The position numbers were made by a program, and so were the translations under genes. Positions 8,507-15,973 of a stretch of DNA of 40,366 nt are shown here, one piece after another (position 1 is the first letter of the stretch; every line of letters starts with the position of its first letter). The notes below the pieces were generated by a model. It was not told the DNA's origin and did no database searches. It worked only from the letters and a program-made list of their open reading frames with translations. Origin of the DNA: Clostridium sp. CAG:440 (GTDB taxonomy: Bacteria; Bacillota; Clostridia; TANB77; CAG-508); NCBI GenBank assembly GCA_000437215.1, contig FR898631.1, positions 26,565-66,930 on the forward strand. The letters run 5' to 3'.

Positions 8507-9811
8507 ATGTATAGAAACAAAATAGAAGAATTAGAAAAATGGAAAAAATCATCAAATAGAAAACCTCTAATTATAAGAGGTGCAAGACAAGTTGGAAAAA
8601 CATGGTTAATGAAGGAATTTGGAAAAGAGTATTACGACAAATGTGCATATATAAATTTTGATGATAATATAAGAATGAATAAACTTTTTGATGAAGATTT
8701 TGATTTAGAAAGAATAATACAAGGTTTAAAAATAGAATCAGGTGTAAATATTGAACCAGAAAATACATTAATAATATTAGATGAAATTCAAGAAACACCT
8801 AAAGCATTAAAAGCGTTAAAATATTTTTGTGAAAATGCCAGAGAATATCATATAATATCGGCAGGTTCTCTTTTAGGTGTAGCAATACATGGAGGAACTT
8901 CGTTTCCCGTTGGAAAAGTAGATTTTTTAGATTTGACACCATTAAGTTTTTTTGAATTTTTAGAAGCATTAGGAGAAAAAAACTTATTGGAATTATTAAA
9001 AAATAATGATTTTGATATGATTAATGTATTTAACAGCAAATTAAAAGAATACTTAAAACTTTATTATTATATTGGAGGAATGCCTGAAGTAGTAAGTTCT
9101 TATATAGAAGATAAGGATTTATTAGAAGTTCGTAGAATACAAAAAACATTATTAGATGATTATGAACAAGATTTTTCTAAACATGCTCCAAGTAATATAG
9201 TTCCAAGAATTAGACAGTTATGGAACAATATACCTACACAGCTTGCAAAAGAAAACAAAAAATTTATTTATGGTCTAGTGAGAGAGGGAGCAAGAGCAAG
9301 AGAATACGAAATAGCATTATCGTGGTTAATAGATTGTGGGCTTATATATCAAGTGAATCGAGTAAATAATAGTAAAATACCATTATCAGCATACCAAGAC
9401 TTTAATGCATTTAAATTATATCTATTAGATGTTGGTTTATTAGGTGCTATGGCTGGAATAGATTCTAAAACTCTACTAGAAGGAAATGACATATTTGAAG
9501 AATTTAAAGGAAGTTTAACAGAGCAATATGTCCTATGCCAATTAAAACAATGTACAGAATTGGATGTGTTTTATTGGTCATCTGATACAGGCACTGCCGA
9601 ATTAGATTTTATAACGCAAATAGGGAGAGATAATATTCCTATAGAAGTAAAAGCAAGTGAAAATTTACAAGCTAAAAGTTTAAAAACATTTGTACAAAAA
9701 TATAATACTAAAATTAATGTAAGGACGTCAATGTCTGATTATAGAAAAGAGAATTGGCTTATAAATATACCCCTATATAGTATAGGTAATATAGAGAAAA
9801 TAATTGATTAA
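8507..9811 (+). CDS. AAA ATPase with DUF4143 domain and nuclease-like C-terminus
   Basis: A 434-residue cytoplasmic ATPase of the AAA_14/DUF4143 group, common in bacterial accessory regions and of unsettled function. Walker A is GARQVGKT (about residues 26-33), Walker B is LIILDEIQ (about 87-94), followed by a sensor-like ISAGSLLG. The DUF4143 part holds RIRQLWNNIPTQLAKENKKF and YLLDVGLLGAMAG. The C-terminus has EQYVLCQL, ELDFI and IEVKAS, an E...ELDF...EVK arrangement like the PD-(D/E)XK nuclease core seen in this family. The start follows TAGGAGAG. As cargo of the element it may help maintenance or defence; that is guesswork. It ends before a strong terminator. Confidence 0.88.
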   Translation: MYRNKIEELEKWKKSSNRKPLIIRGARQVGKTWLMKEFGKEYYDKCAYINFDDNIRMNKLFDEDFDLERIIQGLKIESGVNIEPENTLIILDEIQETPKALKALKYFCENAREYHIISAGSLLGVAIHGGTSFPVGKVDFLDLTPLSFFEFLEALGEKNLLELLKNNDFDMINVFNSKLKEYLKLYYYIGGMPEVVSSYIEDKDLLEVRRIQKTLLDDYEQDFSKHAPSNIVPRIRQLWNNIPTQLAKENKKFIYGLVREGARAREYEIALSWLIDCGLIYQVNRVNNSKIPLSAYQDFNAFKLYLLDVGLLGAMAGIDSKTLLEGNDIFEEFKGSLTEQYVLCQLKQCTELDVFYWSSDTGTAELDFITQIGRDNIPIEVKASENLQAKSLKTFVQKYNTKINVRTSMSDYRKENWLINIPLYSIGNIEKIID

Positions 9812-9858
9812 TTTAATTTTACCCAATTAAACACTGCACACAAAGATTTGTAATTTAT

Positions 9859-9902
9859 AAAAAAGGTGGCATTTACTTTTCAGCAAATGCCACCTTTTTT
9901 TA
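9859..9902. terminator. Bidirectional terminator inside the element
   Basis: The stem AAAAGGTGGCATTT / AAATGCCACCTTTT is perfect, with an A-run before and a T-run after. It separates the ATPase from the convergent 64-aa gene. Confidence 0.9.
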
Positions 9903-9908
9903 AGGATT

Positions 9909-10103
9909 TTAATATCTAAATATATCATTTCCTTTAGGGTCTTTTTGTGGTACATCTTTTATAGCTTTAAGAACATTAGAATTAATTTGCTCAATTGCAT
10001 TTGTATCAAGTGTCTCTATTACTACATTTTGCTCTTTCGCATTAATTTTTTTTATCAATGAACCACGAGAAAATTTTTTTACTTGTTCTTCTGTGAATTT
10101 CAT
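9909..10103 (-). CDS. Small 64-residue protein of the element, unknown function
   Basis: A charged, probably cytoplasmic 64-residue protein beginning MKFTEEQVKKFSRGSLIKKI and ending GNDIFRY. I chose the ATG at 10103 because GAGGAGGAA precedes it; an in-frame ATG at 10181 has no such site and would extend through the upstream palindrome. No family was recognised. It is divergent from the recombinase module, with palindromes between them, a layout often used by small regulators of integration and excision; a directionality factor or antitoxin-like role is possible but unsupported. Its own terminator is shared with the ATPase gene. Confidence 0.6.
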   Translation of the reverse strand: MKFTEEQVKKFSRGSLIKKINAKEQNVVIETLDTNAIEQINSNVLKAIKDVPQKDPKGNDIFRY

Positions 10104-10142
10104 TAGAACTTCCTCCTCGATATAATAATATCGTGAATTAAC

Positions 10143-10169
10143 CAAATAATAAACTGACCTTATTATTTG
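10143..10169. promoter_or_regulatory. Perfect 10-bp palindrome upstream of the 64-aa gene
   Basis: CAAATAATAA and TTATTATTTG separated by seven bases, about 40 bases before the small minus-strand gene and close to its likely promoter. A candidate operator for a dimeric repressor. Confidence 0.5.
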
Positions 10170-10284
10170 ATATACTGACATTTATTATATGAAGTATGTT
10201 ATCATAAATCTATAAATTTTTCAAGTTTATAAGATTGTAAAAGAACTTTTAACAAAAAAGTATTAGTAATTTAAAAAAAGTAAT

Positions 10285-10322
10285 TTATGCTAAAAGAAAT
10301 ATAAGGATTTTTTTTAGCATAA
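10285..10322. promoter_or_regulatory. Perfect 11-bp palindrome upstream of the recombinase module
   Basis: TTATGCTAAAA and its exact inverse TTTTAGCATAA, 16 bases apart, lie 37 bases before the 71-aa gene. It could be an operator or a hairpin in the leader. Confidence 0.5.
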
Positions 10323-10358
10323 TATTTATTTAAGAAATATTATGGAGGAGTTAATTAA

Positions 10359-10574
10359 ATGCAAATTACTTCTTGCGAATTTACTAATACAAAGTATATC
10401 CAAATTTATTTAACAGAAGAAGAACTACAAAAACAAGAAACAAAAGAAATTATAAAAAAATATAAAAAAGAAAAATATAGAGTAGCTATATTCGTAGCAG
10501 GAAAAGAAAATTATCCCGAAATTCTTGAAAAAATAATTACGAAACAAAAGGAATTAAAAAGAAATGTATGCTAA
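10359..10574 (+). CDS. Small 71-residue protein preceding the recombinase
   Basis: A Lys/Glu-rich 71-residue protein beginning MQITSCEFTNTKYIQIYLT. TATGGAGGAG stands 11 bases before its ATG. Its end lies 41 bases before the chosen recombinase start and overlaps a possible earlier recombinase start at 10564, so the two are probably translationally coupled. The segment KYKKEKYRVAIFVAGKENY resembles small proteins found in front of serine recombinases in Clostridia elements, but I could not assign a named family. A role in recombination control is inferred from position only. Confidence 0.6.
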   Translation: MQITSCEFTNTKYIQIYLTEEELQKQETKEIIKKYKKEKYRVAIFVAGKENYPEILEKIITKQKELKRNVC

Positions 10575-10614
10575 CATAAAAACAAGCAATATCAGGAAAG
10601 AATTGGAGGAAAAA

Positions 10615-12192
10615 ATGACAGTTGTTGGATATTGTAGATTGTCTAGAGATGAAGATAAAGAAAATTATTCAAGTATAGAGGAGCAAAAAAGAATTATTAT
10701 AGATTACGTAAAAACTAGAAATTGGAATATCTCAGACTTCTACATAGATGACAATGTTTCGGGATATACCTTTAATAGACCTGAATTTACAAAAATGATT
10801 GAAAAAGTAAAAGAAGGAAAAATAGATGTAGTTGTAGTAAAAGACTTATCAAGGATTGGAAGAAATAACGGACGAGTTTTAGTTTTAATTGATGACTTTA
10901 AAAATATGCAAAAAAACTTAATAGCAGTATCTGAAATGGGTGGTTCTTATGATGTTTTAAATGACAGAGATGATATGATAGGAATAACAACATGGTTTAA
11001 TGAAAGATATGTTAAAGAATGTTCTAAAAAAACACGAGATCATATGTATTCTAAACAAAAATCAGGTAGACTAATAATGGGAAACTATTATGGCTATGAA
11101 AAAGTTTTTAAAGATGATATACCTATGTTATATGCTATAGATGAAATAAGACCAGTTATTAAATTAATATTTAAACTATATATAGAAGATGGATATGGTT
11201 TCCAAAAGATTAGTGAAATATTAAATGCAAAATATAATTTTCCAACACCATCAGAATATTACCAAATGAAACATTTAGAGCAAGGGAGAGCATATAAACA
11301 TAAAGTTCAAGATAAATGGACAAAAGATATGGTTAGCAATATTTTAAAAAATGAAGTATATACTGGAACTCTTGTAACTCATAAAAAGAGAAGTATTAAT
11401 ATTAGAGGGAAAGTTGTAAAATTACCTAAAGAAGAACACTTTGTATTTGAAAATCATCACGAGCCAATTGTTTCAAAAGAAATGTTTGAATTGGCACAAG
11501 AATTAAGAAACAAAAAATATAAACAAAATACATCAGGAGCAAATAAGAAGCATAATTATTATTTCTCAGGTATGTGTGTATGTAATGAATGTGGTTCTGG
11601 AATGTCTGGTGTGGTAATTAAAAGAAAGGTTAAAGAGAAAGGGTATGATTGTTCAAAATACAGGCAATATGGGGTTAAAGTTTGTCATTGCCATGAAATT
11701 AAAGAAAAAGATATATTAATTCATTTAAAGGAATTCTTAAACTTTACTAAACAAAAATATTTAAAAGAAATAAAATCTATAAAACTAGAACAAAAACAAG
11801 ATAAAACTGGTGATGATATATTTAAACTACAAAACAAATTAAATATTCTAAATGAAGAATATAAAATGTTAATTAATCAAAAAATAAAAGAAATGGTATC
11901 TTGTAATAATCCTATGCAAAGAAAAATTATAGAAAATACATACAAAGAATTAGAAGGTAAAAAAATGCAAAATATTACTTATTTGCAAGAAACAATTCAA
12001 AATACCGAAAAGAAAAATTCAGAAGATAAAATTAAGCAATTAAAAACATCATTAGAATATTTTGATGAAATTATAAATGCAGAAGAACCAATCAGAACAA
12101 TGTTGCAAATGATAATTGATAAAATTTGCATATGCAGAGATAAGACCATTATATTTAAATTAAAATCAGATATTGATAAAATGCAATTTTAA
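10615..12192 (+). CDS. Large serine recombinase (site-specific integrase)
   Basis: The integrase of the element, 525 residues. The N-terminal resolvase domain starts VVGYCRLSRDE with the nucleophile Ser10, continues SIEEQKRIIIDYV and holds the catalytic-site segment VVVKDLSRIGRN. A recombinase domain follows (YYGYEK to the EGKVVKL region), then a zinc ribbon with CVCNECGSGM and a later pair YDC / VCHC (about residues 320-365), then a long coiled-coil rich C-terminal part (about 375-500). The ATG at 10615 has TTGGAGGA before it; an in-frame ATG at 10564 would add 17 residues and lacks a site. It reads towards attR, 78 bases away, as usual for such elements. It should join attB in the peroxiredoxin gene with attP. 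Confidence 0.93.
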   Translation: MTVVGYCRLSRDEDKENYSSIEEQKRIIIDYVKTRNWNISDFYIDDNVSGYTFNRPEFTKMIEKVKEGKIDVVVVKDLSRIGRNNGRVLVLIDDFKNMQKNLIAVSEMGGSYDVLNDRDDMIGITTWFNERYVKECSKKTRDHMYSKQKSGRLIMGNYYGYEKVFKDDIPMLYAIDEIRPVIKLIFKLYIEDGYGFQKISEILNAKYNFPTPSEYYQMKHLEQGRAYKHKVQDKWTKDMVSNILKNEVYTGTLVTHKKRSINIRGKVVKLPKEEHFVFENHHEPIVSKEMFELAQELRNKKYKQNTSGANKKHNYYFSGMCVCNECGSGMSGVVIKRKVKEKGYDCSKYRQYGVKVCHCHEIKEKDILIHLKEFLNFTKQKYLKEIKSIKLEQKQDKTGDDIFKLQNKLNILNEEYKMLINQKIKEMVSCNNPMQRKIIENTYKELEGKKMQNITYLQETIQNTEKKNSEDKIKQLKTSLEYFDEIINAEEPIRTMLQMIIDKICICRDKTIIFKLKSDIDKMQF

Positions 12193-12269
12193 TTTGGACT
12201 AATTCAATTAAGCATATTAATATATTCGACTTTTTAATGAATAATGATTTTTAAAAATAAGTATGAGCG

Positions 12270-12293
12270 TCCAAAGATGTGTACTTTACCCCC
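12270..12293 (+). other. Right attachment site of the element (attR)
   Basis: The element-side arm TCCAAAGATG (12270-12279) is followed by five bases and the core TTTACCCCC (12285-12293), which re-enters the peroxiredoxin frame. The arm is the exact inverse of the attL arm. Symmetry of the rebuilt attP places the crossover within the C-run. Confidence 0.8.
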
Positions 12294-12866
12294 GTGTGTA
12301 CAACAGAAATGATTGCATTTGCAAGAGCCAATACATACTTTGAACAATTAAATGCATGCCTTTTAGGTTTAAGTATAGATAGCAATCCATCACATTTAGC
12401 GTGGGTAAACGATATATATTTAAGAACAGGAATAATGTTGCCATTTCCAATAGTTGCAGACAGAAATGGGCAAATTGCAAGAAAATATGGAATGATAGCA
12501 AATGATATAAGTACAACTGAGACTGTAAGGAATGTATTTATTATAGATGATAAAGGTATAGTTAGGACAGTATTGGTATACCCACTAAATATAGGAAGGT
12601 TTATACCAGAAATAATAAGAATAATTCAAGCATTACAAATGGCGGATTGTACTAAGGGTTCTACACCTGCAAATTGGATGCCAAATCAACCAGTAATAGT
12701 TCCTAGCCCAAAAACCGTGTGCCAAATGCAAGAAAGAATTAAAGAAATAGAAGAAAATAGAAATGGCTTAAGTTGGTATTTAAGCTTCAAACAGCCAGAA
12801 GAAAGATGTATAAATAATTGTGAAGATAGTTCTAAAAAAAGACATACACAATTGGAACAGAAATAA
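12285..12866 (+). pseudogene. Peroxiredoxin, 3' fragment with the peroxidatic cysteine
   Basis: Starting in the core, the frame reads FTPVCTTEMIAFARA, the 1-Cys peroxiredoxin active-site motif with the peroxidatic Cys, then NPSHLAWVNDI, LPFPIVADRNGQIARKYGM and NVFIIDDKGIVRTVLVYPL, and a C-terminal domain with PANWMPNQPVIVPSP, typical of the Prx6 group. Together with the 50 codons before the element this gives a 240-residue enzyme. A GTG at 12279 contributed by the element could start a short product, but no ribosome binding site is visible. The tail after residue 210 is polar, with two more cysteines. No other damage is seen, so the break looks recent or reversible. Confidence 0.88.
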
Positions 12867-12971
12867 ATGTATTTTGAATATTATTTTTTAAAATTCACAT
12901 AATAATATTATAAACATTTTTTAAATTAATATAAAAAAATGATTTAATACTAAAATATATGGAGGTATTAA

Positions 12972-13136
12972 ATGGAAAAAAATCAGAAAATAAACTGTAC
13001 AGTTGGAAGTTGTAGATATAACAATCAAAATGAACAAAAGTGTGAGTTGCAAGCAATTTTAGTTGCACCAAATGAAGGAAAGAAAACAATGCAACCAGAC
13101 GAATCAATGTGTTCAAGCTATAAACATGTACAATAG
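12972..13136 (+). CDS. DUF1540 cysteine-rich small protein
   Basis: A 54-residue protein starting MEKNQKINCTVGSCRYNN. The cysteine pattern (INC-TVGSC-RYN ... KCEL.AI.V ... MCSSYKH) fits the DUF1540 family of small, probably metal-binding proteins widespread in Clostridia and of unknown function. The start follows ATGGAGGT. It stands alone between the split peroxiredoxin and the aldolase and is followed by a hairpin terminator. Confidence 0.8.
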   Translation: MEKNQKINCTVGSCRYNNQNEQKCELQAILVAPNEGKKTMQPDESMCSSYKHVQ

Positions 13137-13141
13137 TAAAA

Positions 13142-13176
13142 AAGGAAGAAAAGTTTTAAACAAACATTTCTTCCTT
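13142..13176 (+). terminator. Hairpin terminator after the DUF1540 gene
   Basis: AAGGAAGAAA and its inverse TTTCTTCCTT, 15 bases apart, followed by AAATTTTATTT. The T-run is interrupted, so this is a moderate call. Confidence 0.55.
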
Positions 13177-13206
13177 AAATTTTATTTAATATAAAATAAA
13201 TATTTC

Positions 13207-13235
13207 TTGACATATTAAATAATTAGAAATACAAT
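13207..13235 (+). promoter_or_regulatory. Sigma-A promoter of the aldolase gene
   Basis: Perfect TTGACA (13207-13212), 17-base spacer, TACAAT (13230-13235), 31 bases before the ATG. Confidence 0.8.
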
Positions 13236-13265
13236 AACATTATAAAAAAAAGGAGGAAGATAATT

Positions 13266-14198
13266 ATGGCATTAGTAACAACTAAAGAAATGTTTGAAAA
13301 ATCAATGAAAGAAGGGTATGCAATAGGTGCATTTAATGTAAATAATATGGAAATAATACAAGCTATTATGGATGCAGCAGCAGAAGCAAAGTCACCAGTT
13401 ATTTTACAAGCATCATCAAGTGCAATAAAATATGCAAGATTAAATTATTTGATGAAAATGGTAGAAGCGGCTGTAGAAGAACATCCAGAAGTTCCAGTTG
13501 CAATACACTTAGATCATGGACCAGACTTTGAAACAGCAAAAATGTGTATAGATGCAGGTTTTACATCTGTAATGATTGATGGTTCAAAATATGACTTTGA
13601 AGAAAATATAGCATTAACTAAAAAAGTAGTTGATTATGCTCACGCTCACGGAGTAGTGGTAGAGGCAGAACTTGGAAAGCTTGCAGGAATTGAAGATGAT
13701 GTAAATGTAGCAGATGCAGATGCAATGTACACAGACCCAAGCCAAGCAGAAGAATTTGTAAAAAGAACAGGATGTGATTCTTTAGCAATTGCAATTGGTA
13801 CAAGCCATGGAGCATATAAATTTAAAGGAGAGGCAAAATTAAGATTTGATATATTAAAAGAGATAAAAGCAAGAATACCAAATACTCCAATAGTATTACA
13901 TGGAGCATCAACAGTTATACCAGAATTGGTAGAAATGTGTAATGAATTTGGTGGTAATATTCCAGGAGCAAAAGGAGTTCCTGACGAAATATTAAATGAA
14001 GCAAGCAAATCTGGAGTATCAAAAATAAATGTAGATACAGACTTAAGATTAGCAATGACAGCTGGAATTAGAAAAGTTTTTGTAGAAGAACCAAGCGCAT
14101 TTGATCCAAGAAAATATTTAACACCAGCAAGAGAATTAATTAAAGAAACAGTAAAACATAAAATGATTGATGTTTTTGACTCAACAAACAAAATATAA
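13266..14198 (+). CDS. fba: Class II fructose-1,6-bisphosphate aldolase
   Basis: This zinc-dependent aldolase reversibly cleaves fructose-1,6-bisphosphate into dihydroxyacetone phosphate and glyceraldehyde-3-phosphate in glycolysis. The 310-residue product shows GAFNVNNMEI at the start, HLDHGPD (His81, Asp83, His84; catalytic Asp and a zinc His), a second zinc region at GTSHGAYKF, and HGASTVI with a third His, followed by KINVDTDLRLA, which binds substrate phosphate. The start follows AAAGGAGGAAG, and the gene has its own consensus promoter. The stop codon is directly followed by the inverted-repeat element, starting within four bases of it. Identification is secure; tagatose-bisphosphate aldolase is the only near alternative. 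Confidence 0.93.
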   Translation: MALVTTKEMFEKSMKEGYAIGAFNVNNMEIIQAIMDAAAEAKSPVILQASSSAIKYARLNYLMKMVEAAVEEHPEVPVAIHLDHGPDFETAKMCIDAGFTSVMIDGSKYDFEENIALTKKVVDYAHAHGVVVEAELGKLAGIEDDVNVADADAMYTDPSQAEEFVKRTGCDSLAIAIGTSHGAYKFKGEAKLRFDILKEIKARIPNTPIVLHGASTVIPELVEMCNEFGGNIPGAKGVPDEILNEASKSGVSKINVDTDLRLAMTAGIRKVFVEEPSAFDPRKYLTPARELIKETVKHKMIDVFDSTNKI

Positions 14199-14201
14199 AA
14201 A

Positions 14202-14465
14202 TTGCCAACGGTGCCAACGGTTCCGGGTTTAAATGGCAATAAATTGTCACTGGTTCCGGGTTTGGATGGCAATAATATATTATTTTTTGTACCTTGGTGT
14301 CGCAACCAAATTAAATTAAAATTAATTGTTGGTTGCTCCAACTCGCACTCGTGCAAGCACTCGTTTGGTCGCTTACGCGGTACTACAAAATAATATATTA
14401 TTGCCATCCAAACCCGGAACCAGTGACAATTTATTGCCATTTAAACCCGGAACCGTTGGCAATTT
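14202..14465. repeat. Inverted-repeat element with 74-bp perfect arms
   Basis: Arms at 14213-14286 and 14387-14460 are exact inverses of each other around a 100-base centre. Each arm holds two related units built on TTCCGGGTTT..ATGGCAATAA. The left end also has a tandem 9-bp duplication GCCAACGGT (14204-14221). The centre has its own structure: GCAACCAA / TTGGTTGC and repeats of GCACTCGT. It lies between the stop of fba and the end of smpB and supplies the last codons of smpB. A third partial copy lies after nrdG at 39067. It resembles a small non-autonomous palindromic element (MITE- or REP-like); a transcript would fold into a very long hairpin and may terminate transcription from both sides. 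Confidence 0.85.
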
Positions 14466-14898
14466 GTTGCCTTATTCTTCTTTGGGCATCTTTTTTTGCT
14501 ATGTCTTGACGTTTATCATATAATTTTTTTCCTTTTCCAATACCAAGTTCAAGTTTTACAATACTTCCTTTAAAGTAAAGGCTAATTGGTATTAGGCTAT
14601 AGCTTTTTTGCTTTATAAGTCCATACAGTTTATTAATTTCTCGTTTGTTTAGTAAAAGTTTTCTGTCTCGTAATGGATCTTTGTTAAATATATTTCCGTG
14701 TTCGTATGGACTAATGTGCATTCCAATTATATAAACTTCACCATTTTTTATGGTAGCATATGTATCTTTTAAGTTGACTTTTCCTGTTCTAATGGATTTT
14801 ATTTCTGTTCCTGAAAGTACAAGTCCTGCTTCTAATTTGTCTTCAATTGTGTAATTATGATATGCTGTTGGATTTTTGGCTATTAATTTTGTATTCAT
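14431..14898 (-). CDS. smpB: SsrA-binding protein SmpB with repeat-derived C-terminus
   Basis: SmpB binds tmRNA and is needed for trans-translation, the rescue of ribosomes stalled without a stop codon. The 155-residue product has the conserved N-terminus AKNPTAYHNYTIEDKLEAGLVLSGTEIKSIR, then HISPYEHGNIFNKDPLRDRKLLLNKREI and LELGIGKGKKLYDKRQDIAKKDAQRRI. The last codons, encoding ANGSGFKWQ and the TAA stop, come from the right arm of the inverted-repeat element, so the basic C-terminal tail that inserts into the ribosome is altered or shortened after RRIRQQ. The start at 14898 follows GAGGTG. In the context of the CGG observation, ribosome rescue would act on stalls at such codons; that link is only a thought. 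Confidence 0.92.
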   Translation of the reverse strand: MNTKLIAKNPTAYHNYTIEDKLEAGLVLSGTEIKSIRTGKVNLKDTYATIKNGEVYIIGMHISPYEHGNIFNKDPLRDRKLLLNKREINKLYGLIKQKSYSLIPISLYFKGSIVKLELGIGKGKKLYDKRQDIAKKDAQRRIRQQIANGSGFKWQ

Positions 14899-14974
14899 AT
14901 TTTTAACACCTCATTTTTATATATTTGTATTATATCATGTTTTACATTATTAATGAACATATATTTGTAAAAAT

Positions 14975-15003
14975 TTGCAAAAAATTAAAATATATGTTAT
15001 AAT
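14975..15003 (+). promoter_or_regulatory. Promoter of the gene at 15057
   Basis: TTGCAA (14975-14980), 17-base spacer, perfect TATAAT (14998-15003). The flanking DNA is as AT-rich as the host, unlike the gene it drives. Confidence 0.75.
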
Positions 15004-15056
15004 TGAATTATGTAAAACGTTTCAAAAAACTAAATTATTTACAGGAGGAAAAAAAC

Positions 15057-15461
15057 ATGAAACAAATTCATTTGACAAACGAAGGCATAGTTCTTCAGAC
15101 AAAAAGTGCAGGGCTTATCAAAAAGGCAGAAGGACAATTCATCCCATTTGTAGACGGCTTTGAGTCATCTCAGATGACAATTGATATTCGCCTTAAGCGG
15201 ATAACTGTGGAGACAGGCCATACAACTTTCCCAAGTAAGAAGGTTCATGAGTTCGGTCTTGCATATGCAAAGGGAAACTTCCCAATTAAGCCATCAAAGA
15301 GCCAGATGAGAATTTCTTTCGAAAATGGAAGGATAAGCCTTAAGGCCAAAAAAGATGAAGTCAGCTTTCCTATGAATCAGATTGACTTCATAAGGATTTC
15401 CAAAGGAGAGATTACTCTTCTTAACAGAAGAATGGCTGTTTTGAAAAAGATAGCTGTTTAG
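15057..15461 (+). CDS. Unknown 134-residue protein, foreign composition, contains in-frame CGG
   Basis: The product (MKQIHLTNEGIVLQTKSAG...) belongs to no family I recognise. It is predicted soluble, beta-rich and basic, with no signal peptide. The coding sequence is clearly richer in G+C than its neighbours and prefers AAG, CTT, GAG, CGC and TTC codons, so it looks recently acquired. AGGAGG precedes the ATG at 15057. Codon 48 (15198-15200) is CGG in a zero-frame context, RLKRITVET. If CGG forced a +1 shift here, the frame would read LK-G and meet TAA at once. So either CGG can be read as an amino acid at least part of the time, or this gene yields a 48-residue fragment. It is a single-gene unit with its own promoter and terminator. 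Confidence 0.75.
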   Translation: MKQIHLTNEGIVLQTKSAGLIKKAEGQFIPFVDGFESSQMTIDIRLKRITVETGHTTFPSKKVHEFGLAYAKGNFPIKPSKSQMRISFENGRISLKAKKDEVSFPMNQIDFIRISKGEITLLNRRMAVLKKIAV

Positions 15462-15472
15462 AAAAGTTTTAA

Positions 15473-15507
15473 CCCCGCTTAAGCTAATGCTAGCGGGGCT
15501 TTTTCTT
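15473..15507 (+). terminator. Terminator after the gene at 15057
   Basis: CCCCGCTTAAGC / GCTAGCGGGG stem followed by CTTTTTCTT. Much stronger in G+C than other hairpins of the window, and so probably arrived with the gene. Confidence 0.85.
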
Positions 15508-15508
15508 A

Positions 15509-15973
15509 TTATTCATGTCTATTATCATTGTTATTTAGTTGTGAAGAATAATACCAAACAAGAGCTATAATTGCAATAGCTGCAATTCCTAAAATAAGCC
15601 AAGTCCAAGCAGTACTATTCATACCCATAAATGTATTATCAGCAGAAGTTCTTGTTGCTGTATAATTATTAGAAGTACCTGTTACAGCATTTCCAATATT
15701 GTTTGCAGCATTTTTTATATTACTTCCGGCTTTGTTTACACTGTTTTTTACTTCATTACCAGCATTATTTGCTCCTTTTTCTACATTATTTGTTGCATCT
15801 TTTGCAGCATTGCTAACACCTCTTGCAGCATCTTCAACTGCATTTTCAGCACCACCTACAACATTTCTTACACTATCTGCTGCTTTTTGTAATTCGTCAT
15901 TTGCAAAACAAACTGTAAATGAAAGAATAATACTTAAAACAAGTGCCATACCAATTATTAGTTTTTTATTCAT
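15509..15973 (-). CDS. Secreted or anchored protein with Ala/Asn helical repeats
   Basis: A 154-residue protein with an N-terminal signal peptide (KKLIIGMALVLSIILSFTVCFA), an extracellular part made of degenerate 11-residue repeats such as NAVEDAARGVSNAAKDATNNVEKGANNAGNEV, which suggest an amphipathic helix like LEA or apolipoprotein repeats, a short polar linker, and a C-terminal membrane helix (AWTWLILGIAAIAIIALVWYY). The start follows TAGGAGGT. It should sit on the outer face of the membrane. Function unknown. The next gene upstream, also on this strand, has the same architecture, so they may be a functional pair. Confidence 0.7.
   Translation of the reverse strand: MNKKLIIGMALVLSIILSFTVCFANDELQKAADSVRNVVGGAENAVEDAARGVSNAAKDATNNVEKGANNAGNEVKNSVNKAGSNIKNAANNIGNAVTGTSNNYTATRTSADNTFMGMNSTAWTWLILGIAAIAIIALVWYYSSQLNNNDNRHE

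Larger units (their letters stand above)
8301..12293 (+). mobile_element. 3.98-kb large-serine-recombinase element inserted in a peroxiredoxin gene
   Basis: A compact integrative element bounded by the 9-bp direct repeat TTTACCCCC (8301-8309 and 12285-12293). It carries a DUF4143-type ATPase, a divergent 64-aa protein, a 71-aa protein and a large serine recombinase next to the right end. Joining the outer flanks recreates an intact peroxiredoxin reading frame. Joining the inner flanks gives an attP with perfect 10-bp arms TCCAAAGATG and CATCTTTGGA around a 24-bp centre. No conjugation or phage structural genes are present, so it is probably mobilised in trans or moves only by excision and integration. 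Base composition matches the host and no in-frame CGG codon was found in its genes. Confidence 0.88.

Noticed and set aside
13646..14440. Long minus-strand open frame of 264 codons opposite fba
   Set aside because: It is antisense to the well-conserved aldolase and runs into the inverted repeat; it lacks a ribosome binding site and any family resemblance.
14202..14523. Short open frames inside the inverted-repeat element
   Set aside because: They consist only of repeat sequence, without start signals.
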